From contig CAIXBQ010000088.1 of the NCBI GenBank assembly GCA_903917705.1, positions 1 through 40,521 of the forward strand: a stretch of DNA of 40,521 bases, in the 5' to 3' direction. Source of the stretch: an uncultured Verrucomicrobia subdivision 3 bacterium. Its GTDB lineage: Bacteria > Verrucomicrobiota > Verrucomicrobiia > Limisphaerales > UBA11358. Of this stretch, positions 17,390-26,690 are shown piece by piece. Both the position numbers and the translations under genes were made by a program. The notes under the pieces are model-generated. The model was not told where the DNA came from. It made no database searches and saw nothing but the letters and a program-made list of their open reading frames with translations. Within the stretch, counting starts at the first letter, position 1. Each line of letters begins with the position of its first letter.

Positions 17390-18576
17390 CGCGCGCCTCC
17401 TTTTTTGTGCTGCAAAAATCTTTCCAGCTTCGTGACCAGATCCGCTGCGACATTGCCGGCGGCATAAAGCGCGGTGCTGCGTTCGCGCAGGCGCCGGCCA
17501 GCGGCATCCGCTGCACTTTGGTCGGCGAGCAAACGCCGCGTGTGCGCGGCCAAATCATGCGCGGTGTCGCCAATCAAAACCGTGTCGCCGAGATCAATCC
17601 CTTCCGCGCCGATGGTCGTGGTGACGACGGCACGGCCAGCGGCGGCGGCTTCCAAAATCCGCGTGCGTGTGCCGGAAGCGATGCGCAGCGGCAGTAAAAC
17701 AAACTGCGATTCCGCGATGGCGCGTTCGATGGAATCCACCGGGCCGACAAGTTTCACGCGGTCCGTGCCGATGGCGCGCAGCCGTTCGGCGAATGCGGCG
17801 GGCGGATTTTTTCCCACAATGTGAATTGTCACGCTTCGCCGTTTCAAGTCTGCCTCGATTTGCGGCAGCACTTCGTCCACCAAATATTGAAACCCGTCCT
17901 CATTCGTGGAGGAGTCCAGGCTGCCAAAAAACAAAATCACCGGCTGACGACCAACCGCTGGCCCTGCAACTCGCGGCATGATGTTCGGCAGCAGGAGAAA
18001 TTTGCCGGGCGCAGAACGGGGCGCGACGCCATCCCGCACATTGGCAAGCTCCGCCGGGTTCGAGAACAGAAACAGCCAGGGCTCACGAAACATCCGCCAC
18101 TCGAAGCGTTGCAGCTTCCATTTCTCAAACAGAAACCAGCGCTTCTTGAACGACGGATTCGCCGCCCATATCAGCGCGACAAGCCGCGATGATACCATGT
18201 CCACGTCCACGATCACGGCGGTTTCGGGCGCGGCTTGGCTGACGAGTTCGAGCAGTTCCCAGCCAATTGTGAAACGGCAGAAAACAGCGTCATATTTCTT
18301 TTCGCGGAGGACCGAAATGAATTTTCCACGGTCATCTGGCACAAACGCCGGCGCGGAAGCCGGACGCGGAAACGGCGCTGTTTGCGGCCTAAACATTACC
18401 AGCGGCTTGAAATGCGTCCATACCGATTTGGTCGAGACTGCTTCACCGCCGAGCAAAACCAAATCCACGTCGAATGTTTCTCGCAACGCGTGGAACAAAA
18501 ACCGGCTGCGGTTTTTATCGCCGCCGGATTCGTTCTCGAACGGCACGTCGAGATAAAGAATCTTCCGGCGGCTCAT
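17386..18576 (-). CDS. GT4-like glycosyltransferase
   Basis: This 396-residue protein has the GT-B fold of family 4. The second domain carries ILFFGSLD, then the RTRILEAAAAGRAVV donor-site region and GAEGI. The N-terminal domain begins ILYLDVPFENESGGDKNR and is typical of EPS enzymes with a short donor-binding loop. The first E of a classic EX7E motif is absent, as in several GT4 subgroups. ATGA overlaps occur on both sides. Substrate unknown. Confidence 0.82.
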   Translation of the reverse strand: MSRRKILYLDVPFENESGGDKNRSRFLFHALRETFDVDLVLLGGEAVSTKSVWTHFKPLVMFRPQTAPFPRPASAPAFVPDDRGKFISVLREKKYDAVFCRFTIGWELLELVSQAAPETAVIVDVDMVSSRLVALIWAANPSFKKRWFLFEKWKLQRFEWRMFREPWLFLFSNPAELANVRDGVAPRSAPGKFLLLPNIMPRVAGPAVGRQPVILFFGSLDSSTNEDGFQYLVDEVLPQIEADLKRRSVTIHIVGKNPPAAFAERLRAIGTDRVKLVGPVDSIERAIAESQFVLLPLRIASGTRTRILEAAAAGRAVVTTTIGAEGIDLGDTVLIGDTAHDLAAHTRRLLADQSAADAAGRRLRERSTALYAAGNVAADLVTKLERFLQHKKGGAR

Positions 18577-20165
18577 GCAGGAACGCCTTTCACCTTGCCG
18601 CCGAGTTTGCGGCGGATTTTTGCGCCGTAGCTTTCACGTTCCGCCGCGTTGAAGCTGAATTGCCAGATGCCGAGCAGGCCGACTGCGCCAACCACCGCGC
18701 CTTCGGCCATCACCAGCAGTGTGTTGCCGCCACTGTGCCAGAAAGTTTGCGAGCGCAACGCGATAGCGACGGCAACCATCGGCAGACAACCGCGCCACGC
18801 CGGCCAAATTACGCGAAGGAATAGCGCCCAGCGCGTCATCTGCGCTTCGTGTGCGATCCAACCAAAGATGAGCCCCCAGCCGAACGAGAACGTCGGCACG
18901 ACCGAGCCGAGCGCGACGCCGAGGATGCCCCATTCCGTACCGAATGCGTGCCGCAGCCAGAACGTGAGACCGATGCTCAATGACACGTTCACCACCGCCT
19001 CGGCGACGCTTTGCAGCATCATGCGCTTCTCCTGGCCGGCCATCATGAACATGTTTTTGAAGACCCAGTGCGTCATCACGAGCGAGTAATACCAGAACAC
19101 CAGCAGTTCGCCGGCCCATAGCATCGGGCCGGTCGGATGCTTCACGCCGGTGAGCAGGCGGATGACGCCGTCCATATAAAATTCCGTGACGACGAACAGC
19201 GGCGTCGCCGCCAGCACGCTGTAGCGCAGGCCGCCGAGCAGCATTTCGCGCAGCGCGACGGAATCACCTTTCGCGTGCAGGTGCGCCGCCGTCGGCGTGA
19301 GCACCTCGGCGATCTGCTTCGTGAGCAGGCCGAACATCTCGCCAACCTTGCTGCCGCCCTGATACACCGTGACGGACGCCACGCCGAGAATCGAGCTGAT
19401 GATGGGCTGGTCGGTCTTGTTGCGGACGACGTTGCTCAACGTATTCGCGTAGGCGAAGATGCTGAACTTGCCGGTGTCGAGCATCGTGTGAAACGAAAAC
19501 AGGCAGGGCCGCAACTTCACGCCGGGCATGTGGTCGAGCGCGAGTTTCATCGCCAGTAAATACGGAAACAGCACGCCCACCAGCGACACCACGATGAGCG
19601 TCATGAAGCTCAATTTGAAAAAGATGACACACGCCACGCCCAGGAAATTTGTCACCGTGCCGAGGATGTTGATGTTGTTCGCCGTGCTCATGCGCTGCTG
19701 GCCTTGCAGCACTTCGGGGAAAATTCCGAACGGAAACGCCAGCCCGATGCCCGCGAGAAACACGACCATGATGATGCGGTATTCCTCGCGATGCGCCGCG
19801 CTGACCTTGAACAAATCAATCATCGGTCCAGACAGCGCCACGCCCACGGCGAACGCCACCGCCGCCATGATGAGGTAGAAAAAGAAAATTGTGCTCAACA
19901 GGCGGCTCACCTGCGGCCATTCCTGCTTCACGGAAAGTTCCGCCACGCGCTTTTGCGCCGAGTAGCCGAAGCCGAAATCGAGCAGGATGCCGTAGCCGAA
20001 CACCGCCCACAGCAGCGACCAGAATCCGAACTGCTCCGGCACGGTGTTGAGACCCTGATACAGCAGGCGAAACGTGACCAGCCCGAGCACCATGCGCACG
20101 ATGATGCGCAGGTAGCTGGTCAGAGCGCCCTTGACGACATTGCGTTTGACGTGGTCGTGGCTCAT
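18573..20165 (-). CDS. Wzx-type polysaccharide flippase
   Basis: A 530-residue MATE/MOP-superfamily protein with about 12-14 membrane helices that would flip lipid-linked repeat units to the periplasm. The N terminus (KGALTSYLRIIVRMVLGLVTFRLL, quoted in part) and the FGFWSLLWAVFGYG segment fit the oligosaccharide flippase family. I chose the ATG at 20165 because it gives the ATGA overlap seen at neighbouring junctions; an ATG 15 bases earlier is possible. With the initiating transferase and polymerase it completes the Wzy-dependent route. Confidence 0.87.
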   Translation of the reverse strand: MSHDHVKRNVVKGALTSYLRIIVRMVLGLVTFRLLYQGLNTVPEQFGFWSLLWAVFGYGILLDFGFGYSAQKRVAELSVKQEWPQVSRLLSTIFFFYLIMAAVAFAVGVALSGPMIDLFKVSAAHREEYRIIMVVFLAGIGLAFPFGIFPEVLQGQQRMSTANNINILGTVTNFLGVACVIFFKLSFMTLIVVSLVGVLFPYLLAMKLALDHMPGVKLRPCLFSFHTMLDTGKFSIFAYANTLSNVVRNKTDQPIISSILGVASVTVYQGGSKVGEMFGLLTKQIAEVLTPTAAHLHAKGDSVALREMLLGGLRYSVLAATPLFVVTEFYMDGVIRLLTGVKHPTGPMLWAGELLVFWYYSLVMTHWVFKNMFMMAGQEKRMMLQSVAEAVVNVSLSIGLTFWLRHAFGTEWGILGVALGSVVPTFSFGWGLIFGWIAHEAQMTRWALFLRVIWPAWRGCLPMVAVAIALRSQTFWHSGGNTLLVMAEGAVVGAVGLLGIWQFSFNAAERESYGAKIRRKLGGKVKGVPA

Positions 20166-21433
20166 TGGCGGCGCGCGCAATTTTCCTCCGCGCGCTGGTA
20201 AAGATTTTCTAACTGCTGGCCAATCTGCGCCCAGTCGTATTTTGATTTCGCCTCGCGCCGACCGTTCGCGCCGATTTTATTTTTTAATTCCGGCTCGGTG
20301 GCAAAACGATTTAGCTTCGCGGCCAAATCCAAAGCGGCGTCGCCGGCGTTCGGATCTATGAAAAAACCGTTTTCACCATCATGCACCAGCGCTTGCAAGC
20401 CGCCGACACGACTGGTGATGACCGGCTTGCCGGAACTCCACGCCTCCAGCACGACGATGCCGAACGGCTCGTGCATCGAGGGCAAAACGAAAACGTCACA
20501 CGCGTGGAAGGCTTGAATCAATTCGGGATTATCGTTCCGCATTCCAGGCAGAATTTTCACGCGGTCGCCAAGATTGTTGGCGGCGATGAAATCACGCAGT
20601 TTTTTTGCGTAATCCGGCTGTGTCTCCGGGCCAATGAGAATCAAAAACGCCTGCGGCAGTTGTGCGCAAAGTTTGGCGAAGGCTTCGAGCGCGAGCATCT
20701 GATTTTTTTGCGCGTCAATACGGCTGATGTTCAGCGCGAAGAGCGCGCGGGACGGAATCCCGTGCTTCGCGCGGAATGCCGCGCCGTCGCCGGTGGCAAA
20801 TTTCGCACAGTCCACGCCGTTCGGCAGATACGCGATACGGTCATGTGTAAGCTGCTTCTTGGCCTTATCCATTTCGCTTTGGCCGACGCAAATCACGAAG
20901 TCCGCGTCGTCGAGCACGCGGCGCGAGCCGAACAGCGCGCCGAACGGTTTGCCCCATTCGGTCTTGTTTTCAATCGGCTTGAGCATCGCGCCGAGTTCGG
21001 CGGTCGGCACATCGAAGACGCCGCCGTGTAACGAAACAACGAACGGTTTCTTCTGCCAGCGCGCCGCCGTGCGGACTTCGCCCCCGAGCCGTTTGAGCGC
21101 GTGCGCGTGGAACAGCCGGACATTTTTCTCACGGCGCAGCGCGTTGAACAGCGATAGCGAAAGCAGGTTGCCGCCTTTCTTGTCGAGCGCAGCCTTGTCG
21201 GCGGCGGTCAAACCGAAGAACGGGTAGCAATACGGAAAGCGTTTCACCAGCACGCCACCGATGTTTTCATTGCGCTGCTTCGCCAGCGCCATCGAGGTGA
21301 GGATTTCCGGTTGCCAGCCGGCGCGTTGCTGCTGGCGCGAGATTTCAAGGATGACGGTTTCCGTGCCGCCCCATTCCTCCGCGACGAAACGGCGAGGAAC
21401 GTGGATGATTTTTCTGGGGGCGGCGGGGTTCAT
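20162..21433 (-). CDS. Family 4 glycosyltransferase
   Basis: This 423-residue GT-B glycosyltransferase has an N-terminal WGGTETVILE loop, LPNGVD before the second domain, SRIDAQKNQ and the EX7E motif in HEPFGIVVLEAW. It is soluble or peripheral. It is part of the ATGA-linked run between the phosphatase-like gene and the flippase. By family it uses an activated hexose, but linkage and donor are unknown. Confidence 0.88.
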   Translation of the reverse strand: MNPAAPRKIIHVPRRFVAEEWGGTETVILEISRQQQRAGWQPEILTSMALAKQRNENIGGVLVKRFPYCYPFFGLTAADKAALDKKGGNLLSLSLFNALRREKNVRLFHAHALKRLGGEVRTAARWQKKPFVVSLHGGVFDVPTAELGAMLKPIENKTEWGKPFGALFGSRRVLDDADFVICVGQSEMDKAKKQLTHDRIAYLPNGVDCAKFATGDGAAFRAKHGIPSRALFALNISRIDAQKNQMLALEAFAKLCAQLPQAFLILIGPETQPDYAKKLRDFIAANNLGDRVKILPGMRNDNPELIQAFHACDVFVLPSMHEPFGIVVLEAWSSGKPVITSRVGGLQALVHDGENGFFIDPNAGDAALDLAAKLNRFATEPELKNKIGANGRREAKSKYDWAQIGQQLENLYQRAEENCARRQ

Positions 21434-22602
21434 TTGGCGGCAGAATTTTTCGTCTTCGCAAGCAGCGCGGTTTTTTCCATAAGCCGGCAGATATGGGGAA
21501 TGTGCGTCACGTCGTCAGGAATGACCGGCTGGTTGGTGCAGAGTGTGGCGTAGCTTTGCGGATCGGTCGGATGATAGCCGTGCATGGCGCGGATGGGGCG
21601 CTCGCCCATGTGGCTCGGCACGATGAGCACGCCTTCGCGCATGAGAAAAATCGTTTCGCCGAACTGCCGGTCGTCGAACAGTGCGCGGTAGCGGTGCAGT
21701 TCGTCATCCGGCATGATGCGGCCTTCGGGAACTTTTCCCAGCGCCTCATGAATGAGCCGCCGCGCGTTGTCGTTGAAAAACCAGAAGCGCGCCATCGTTG
21801 AGTCATAGACGACGGCGTAATCTTTTTCCATCTGCACCGGCAGTGCGTCAATCTTGGCTTTCAAATCCACCAGTTCATCGCAGTTCGCCATGCCGTGGTC
21901 GCTGAAAATGTAGAGATGGACTTCGGCGTAATGATTTTTTGCAGCGGCGAGCAACTGCTCAATCCACTGCTCGTAAACGCGCAGCTTGGCGGGCACTTCC
22001 GGCGATAGGTTGCCGACCATGTGCAACAAGCCGTCGAGGCCGGCCCAATATTGAAAGACGAAATCCACGCGCTCAGTTTCGATGGCGGCGATGATGTCGT
22101 CGCGATTTTGCTCCTCGGATTTCGTGGTGTCAGTGACGAAATACGGAATCTGGTTTTCGACGAGAAAGTCGAAAATGTTCGGCCCGCGATTCATGCCCTT
22201 CGGCTGGAGTGGACTTTTTTTCTCCGTGAAATCGAAGAGATGAATGAACTTGAACGGAATGTTGTAAAGGTCGAAGTAGCCGCGGAATTTGAGCTGCACC
22301 TTCACAAACTTCGTCAGATAACGGCGGAAAATACGGCGACCCGTCACCGCCTTCGGCAGCCAGCGCATCCAGCGCAGCGTTCGGAACGGCGAATTCTTCG
22401 GGTCGTAGACGAAATAGCACCAGTTGCGATGCTCGTCGGGCCAGCGGCCGGAGAGAATCGAGGGCACGCAGGTCGAGCTGTAGCCGAAAACCGATTCGAG
22501 CTTTTTGCGGGTCGGCGCAAAGTTTTTGCCGAATGGATCGTCGCGCAGGATTTCCCAGCCCATCGCATCGATCATGATAAAGAGTGGCAGGATCGGTTTC
22601 AT
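21430..22602 (-). CDS. Alkaline-phosphatase-superfamily phosphodiesterase
   Basis: This 390-residue protein has the core of nucleotide pyrophosphatase/phosphodiesterases. D12 lies in FIMIDAMGW and the nucleophile region YSSTCVPSILSG is at 41-52 (probably T44). An AGLDGLLHMVG motif, SDHGM and MHGYHP supply further metal-binding D and H residues. No signal peptide is seen, so it probably works in the cytoplasm. Candidate roles are hydrolysis of a nucleotide sugar or transfer/removal of a phospho-substituent on the glycan. It has ATGA links to the pyrophosphatase upstream and the GT4 downstream. Confidence 0.8.
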   Translation of the reverse strand: MKPILPLFIMIDAMGWEILRDDPFGKNFAPTRKKLESVFGYSSTCVPSILSGRWPDEHRNWCYFVYDPKNSPFRTLRWMRWLPKAVTGRRIFRRYLTKFVKVQLKFRGYFDLYNIPFKFIHLFDFTEKKSPLQPKGMNRGPNIFDFLVENQIPYFVTDTTKSEEQNRDDIIAAIETERVDFVFQYWAGLDGLLHMVGNLSPEVPAKLRVYEQWIEQLLAAAKNHYAEVHLYIFSDHGMANCDELVDLKAKIDALPVQMEKDYAVVYDSTMARFWFFNDNARRLIHEALGKVPEGRIMPDDELHRYRALFDDRQFGETIFLMREGVLIVPSHMGERPIRAMHGYHPTDPQSYATLCTNQPVIPDDVTHIPHICRLMEKTALLAKTKNSAAK

Positions 22603-24221
22603 TTTTGTTCTCCCAAGCGCTTGAGGATTTCCGGCAAGATTTGTTTTTTCCGCGAGACACAGCCGGCCCAGACTTCGCCGCTCGAACCAAGCTGCTGGGT
22701 CAGTGATAACGTTTTGGCATCAAACATAACCAGGCTGTCACTGCGGAAGATATCCGTGATGATCAGCGCGGCAAACTCCCACCCGCCACGCTGGCGACGT
22801 TCGCGGAGGGCATCGGCGAATTTTTTCAGCCGCGCGGCGTTAAGCCGCGTCCGGTCCACCGTTTCGATTTGTGCGACCGCGAAACGGACGCCGGCGCCGC
22901 AAAACTCCTTCAAATCTTTTTCCACCAATTCTGCCGCCGGACGTTCCATCGTCTCGTCGTTGCGGATCAGGACTCCGCGGCCAAAGATTTTCAAGTCCAC
23001 CGCGGCGCGGCGAGCGAGTGCGGCGGCCTGTTGCCGGTCAATTTCCGTGGTAGTCGGCGAAGTGAACAGCAGCGTGTCAGCGATGATTGCGCCGAGCAAC
23101 AGCTTCGCTTGCGCAGGCGATGGGCGCTTGCCATGCTCGATAAATTTACAGGCGATGATCGTCGAGGTGCTGCCGACAGGCCGGCAGTCCACGCGAATGG
23201 GCAGCGCGGTTTCGAGCGTGCCGACCCGATGATGATCCACGATTTCGATGATGTCCACGTCGGCAATGCCTTCGGGCGCCTGATGCTGCTCGAAATGATC
23301 CACCAGCACGACGCGGCCGCGCGGAAAATTGATCACTTCGGTGCGTGACAAAACACCAAAGAGTGTGCCCTCGGGATTCATCACCGGCAGCGCGAACTGC
23401 GCCTGCCGCAGCGCAGTCTGCGCCTCGTGAATGGTCTGGTCTGGCGAAAGCTTGGGAAAATTTTCAGTCTGCATCAGCCTTGCGGCAGGCACCGCCATCG
23501 GCAATTGCGTGACCAGCGCCATCAGCGAACCGCGATAATGCAGCACGCCGAGGCCGGGACACTCCCGCATGGCCTTCTTCCACGCGGCGTTTTTTTCGGA
23601 AGCGCAGGTGATGACGATGGCCGCGCCGGCGGCGCGGCAGCGCGTGAGCATTTCCGGCTGGTCACCAAGCAAGGCAAGCGAACCGGGGGTGATGCGACTC
23701 AGGTCCAAGACGATTTGTCCTTCGGCTTCGGTCTTCGGTTTTTGCCAGCGCGTCAGTTGCAGATAGCGTTCAAGATCCGCCACGGAAAACAAGACGCCGA
23801 GAAAATCCTCGGCGTTGGCGTGGTAAAAATAATTTGCCATCGGCATCCGATCGCTCAGCAGGCCGAGCAATTTGTGCTTTGCGTCCACCACAGGGACGAC
23901 GCCAATGCGATGGCGCATGATGAGGTTCAGCGCCTCGCCGAGCGTGGCATTCTCGCCGATGGTAAAGACTTCGCGTCGCGCCACATCGCGGACGCAGGCG
24001 TGAAGATGACTGACCTGACGCGGCAGGGGAATTCCCGCCTCGGCAAAGAGCCATTTGGTCTGCGCAGATAGTTCGCCGAGAACGACCCCTTCAAATTTTT
24101 CGCCACACGAAATAGAATTAAGCAATGCCGCATAGACCGACGCCGAGACAGCGGAGTCAGTATCCGGCCGTTGATGGCCGATGACAAGAGTGGGACAACT
24201 GAGGTGTCGGGGCCGGCTCAT
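22599..24221 (-). CDS. ppaC: CBS-domain family II inorganic pyrophosphatase
   Basis: This 540-residue DHH-family manganese pyrophosphatase splits PPi. The N-terminal metal site is GHQRPDTDS with H16, D20 and D22 (the usual N before P is R here). VDH at 307-309 and the DHH triad 329-331 follow, then GSTST at 350-354 and D382. Inserted between the two halves of the first domain are CBS1 (about 75-135), a DRTGG-like module (about 165-240) and CBS2 (about 245-300). This is the layout of nucleotide-regulated CBS-PPases, in which AMP/ADP inhibit and ATP-type ligands activate. In an EPS operon it would pull nucleotide-sugar synthesis forward by removing PPi. ATGA links on both sides. Confidence 0.87.
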   Translation of the reverse strand: MSRPRHLSCPTLVIGHQRPDTDSAVSASVYAALLNSISCGEKFEGVVLGELSAQTKWLFAEAGIPLPRQVSHLHACVRDVARREVFTIGENATLGEALNLIMRHRIGVVPVVDAKHKLLGLLSDRMPMANYFYHANAEDFLGVLFSVADLERYLQLTRWQKPKTEAEGQIVLDLSRITPGSLALLGDQPEMLTRCRAAGAAIVITCASEKNAAWKKAMRECPGLGVLHYRGSLMALVTQLPMAVPAARLMQTENFPKLSPDQTIHEAQTALRQAQFALPVMNPEGTLFGVLSRTEVINFPRGRVVLVDHFEQHQAPEGIADVDIIEIVDHHRVGTLETALPIRVDCRPVGSTSTIIACKFIEHGKRPSPAQAKLLLGAIIADTLLFTSPTTTEIDRQQAAALARRAAVDLKIFGRGVLIRNDETMERPAAELVEKDLKEFCGAGVRFAVAQIETVDRTRLNAARLKKFADALRERRQRGGWEFAALIITDIFRSDSLVMFDAKTLSLTQQLGSSGEVWAGCVSRKKQILPEILKRLGEQK

Positions 24222-24607
24222 TTGATTTTTTCGTCGAGAATTTTCTTAACCTCGCCAAGCAGCTGGTTGGGACTGAAAGGTTTGGTTAGAAACATGACCG
24301 CGCCGGCGAGTTCCGCCTCGACGCGGGTGAGGGCATGCCCCTTGGCGGACAGCACGACCACGGGAATATCTTTTGTCACCGGATTTTCCTTCAGCTGCCG
24401 GAGCGCCCCAAGCCCATCAAGGCCGGGCATAATGACATCGAGCACGATCAATTGCGGTTGAGCGGTGGCGGCGGTAGCGAGCGCCTCATTACCATCGCGG
24501 CAACTGACCACTTCAAAGCCGCCTTTCTTGAAGGTCATTTCCAGCAGACGAACCATGTAGATTTCATCGTCGGCAATGAGGACTTTTTTAGCGCTGGTCG
24601 GGTTCAT
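24218..24607 (-). CDS. Single-domain response regulator
   Basis: This 129-residue protein is a lone REC domain with the acidic pair D13-D14, phospho-acceptor D57, S87 and K109, so it looks fully functional. There is no output domain. It would receive phosphate from an unlinked histidine kinase and act by binding another protein. It lies directly after the RsbW/PP2C gene (ATGA overlap), which is the likeliest partner. SypE of Vibrio fischeri puts RsbW-like, REC and PP2C domains in one chain. Confidence 0.93.
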   Translation of the reverse strand: MNPTSAKKVLIADDEIYMVRLLEMTFKKGGFEVVSCRDGNEALATAATAQPQLIVLDVIMPGLDGLGALRQLKENPVTKDIPVVVLSAKGHALTRVEAELAGAVMFLTKPFSPNQLLGEVKKILDEKIK

Positions 24608-26391
24608 ACAACGTGTCTTATTAAAATAAGGGTCTGGTCGTCAGTCAACGGCTCATGGCCGCAATAATCCGCGAGTCGGGCTAGCAAATAATGTTTTCCA
24701 GTTTGCGGGTCGCTGGTTTGCGCGGCGGCCCAAGCAAGAATCCGGAGCAGTCCTTTTTCCCCGAGCATTTCGCCGGCGGCATTGCGGGATTCGCTCAAGC
24801 CGTCGGTATACAGCAGCGCCGCCGCACCCGGTGGCAGCGGGGTTTCAGTCTGGGCATAACGAGTCAGCGGCTCGATGCCGAGCGGAAAACCGGATTGACC
24901 AAGCGCCACCGCAGCGGGCGCATCCCGCCGCCATACCAGCAACGGACAATGACCGGCACTGGCGGTAATTATTTTCTGCTGGTGCGGATTCAAGAAGGCA
25001 ATCTGAGCCGTGACAAACATGTCCACCCTTGAAAGATCCGGAAATAATGTGCGGTTGGCCGTCGCGAGCAATTCGCCCGGTTGGTCGAACAGTTGCGGCA
25101 TGGAGCGAATGGTACTGCGCAGCACGGCGGCAAACAGCGCCGCGGGCACACCCTTGCCCATCACATCGGCGATGACAAGCAGCAGCACGCCATCGCTGGC
25201 GGGGATGATGTCAAAAAAGTCACCGCCCACCTGCAAGGCGCTTTGGCAGGCCGCCGCCAGTTCGAACGGCATACAGGACGGGATTTTCGACGGCAGCAGC
25301 GAGCGCTGAATATCGGCGGCGATTTGCAATTCACGCTGAGTCACCCGGGCTACAGTGCGCTCATCGAGCAGGCGCGCGTTGACGATTTGTATCGCCAGAA
25401 AGTCAATAAAGGTGTGCAGCAGGTTCACCTGCGCGGCAGTAAATGATTTATCCGCCATCAGCCGGCCCAGCGTGGCGGTGCCGACGAGCTGGTTGGCCAC
25501 ATAAAAAGCGTGGCAGATGCCGTTACCCACAGGCATGACTGCGCATAATGGATCGTCTGGGCCCAGCGGTTCCTCCGGGCCGAACCAGATATCCTCACGG
25601 TCACGCGCCGCGCCAATTTCCACCGAGGCAACCGCTCCAACCAATGCGACGGAGGGCAATGATTTATTTGCTTCACCCGGCAACACCAACAATGTCTCCA
25701 GCTTTTTCCCATCGTGCGAAATCAGACGCAACACGGCGCAATCTGCCTCGGCAATCTGCATCAAATCTTTCAAGAGCCGGTGTGAAAAATCCTTCAGATC
25801 GGTATGCGCGCCCAGCTCAGAACTGTAACGAAACAGTGCAACCAGGCTTTCATAACTGGACGCCAGCTCGGCGGTCATATCCGTCAGCGCGGTTTCGACT
25901 TCAGCGAGATGGTTTTGCAACTGACAGACATCCGGCAAGATTTCCCCGCCGGAAACCGGGCGGGCTCGACGCAGCACCAACACGTTCTCACCGGCATGGC
26001 GCAGATAAGTCACTTGATCGACAAGCGATTTTATAAGGAATAGCCCGCGCCCGCTTTCCGAATCTACATCCGGCAGATCCACTTCCGTGGGCCAGTCGAA
26101 CCCTGCCGTATGATCAATGATACGCGCCTCGACATCACGCTCACCGCAGGAAATCTCAATCGTCACCGGCCGCTGCCGCGCTTCAGCGCCGGCATATTTC
26201 ACGGCGTTGTTCGCCGCCTCGACCAAAGCAAGCTCCCATGCGCCAAGGTCGGCTTCCGGCAAGCCTTTTCCCGCGAGCCAGTCCCGTACCGCCAGGGTGG
26301 CGGCGCGCACGGCGGAAAATTCACAAACCGCCTCCAGCCGAAGCAAGGTCCGAAATTCGCGACGGACGGCACTGGGGGCGTGGTCGTTCAT
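24604..26391 (-). CDS. RsbW-like kinase + GAF + SpoIIE-type PP2C phosphatase
   Basis: This 595-residue switch protein holds both arms of a partner-switch. Residues 20-145 are an RsbW/SpoIIAB-type HATPase that would phosphorylate STAS proteins: N-box E58 and N62, G1 motif around D93-G97, G2 motif SGRGLFLI at 113-120. Residues 185-345 are a GAF-like sensor domain after a short coiled linker. Residues 350-593 are a SpoIIE/RsbU phosphatase with GGDFFD (389-394), D409-MGKG, TASAGH, D530-G and TDDQT, so all metal ligands are present. It is cytoplasmic. ATGA-linked to a STAS gene before and the response regulator after. It probably sets the phosphorylation state of the STAS domains encoded nearby. 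Confidence 0.92.
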   Translation of the reverse strand: MNDHAPSAVRREFRTLLRLEAVCEFSAVRAATLAVRDWLAGKGLPEADLGAWELALVEAANNAVKYAGAEARQRPVTIEISCGERDVEARIIDHTAGFDWPTEVDLPDVDSESGRGLFLIKSLVDQVTYLRHAGENVLVLRRARPVSGGEILPDVCQLQNHLAEVETALTDMTAELASSYESLVALFRYSSELGAHTDLKDFSHRLLKDLMQIAEADCAVLRLISHDGKKLETLLVLPGEANKSLPSVALVGAVASVEIGAARDREDIWFGPEEPLGPDDPLCAVMPVGNGICHAFYVANQLVGTATLGRLMADKSFTAAQVNLLHTFIDFLAIQIVNARLLDERTVARVTQRELQIAADIQRSLLPSKIPSCMPFELAAACQSALQVGGDFFDIIPASDGVLLLVIADVMGKGVPAALFAAVLRSTIRSMPQLFDQPGELLATANRTLFPDLSRVDMFVTAQIAFLNPHQQKIITASAGHCPLLVWRRDAPAAVALGQSGFPLGIEPLTRYAQTETPLPPGAAALLYTDGLSESRNAAGEMLGEKGLLRILAWAAAQTSDPQTGKHYLLARLADYCGHEPLTDDQTLILIRHVV

Positions 26392-26690
26392 GGGATGATT
26401 TCGAATATTTCGTCAAACCGCAGCAGCCGCAACAACTGGCGCACCACCGGCAGCGGCTGTTTCAGCCGCACCCGGCCAGAACAAGTGACCAGCCGCTTGT
26501 GAATCGTGATCAACGTGCCCAAGCCGTCGCTGTCAATGAACCGCAGGTGGGCGCATTCAAGTTCCACAACCCGGACATTTTCAGCCAGGCGCAACAGCAC
26601 CAGTTGCTTGAAATCGCCGCAGTTCGACGCGCTCAAACGGTCCAAGCCGGTCACCCGCAAGGTTCCGTCGCTGTCGGCAACAAGGTTCAT
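26388..26690 (-). CDS. STAS-domain protein with Asp at the phospho-site
   Basis: This 100-residue single STAS domain is of the anti-sigma-antagonist type. The conserved loop reads FIDSDGLGTL: at residue 55, where SpoIIAA has the phosphorylated Ser58, there is Asp. In SpoIIAA an Asp at this place mimics the phosphorylated state, so this protein may be locked in the form that does not bind the kinase. The rest of the domain aligns position for position with the neighbouring STAS protein, so it looks like a duplicate that has changed role. ATGA overlaps on both sides. Confidence 0.88.
   Translation of the reverse strand: MNLVADSDGTLRVTGLDRLSASNCGDFKQLVLLRLAENVRVVELECAHLRFIDSDGLGTLITIHKRLVTCSGRVRLKQPLPVVRQLLRLLRFDEIFEIIP

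Noticed and set aside
22021..23232. 403-codon plus-strand frame opposite the phosphatase and pyrophosphatase genes
   Set aside because: The minus-strand genes show complete active-site motifs and ATGA coupling; this frame has none.
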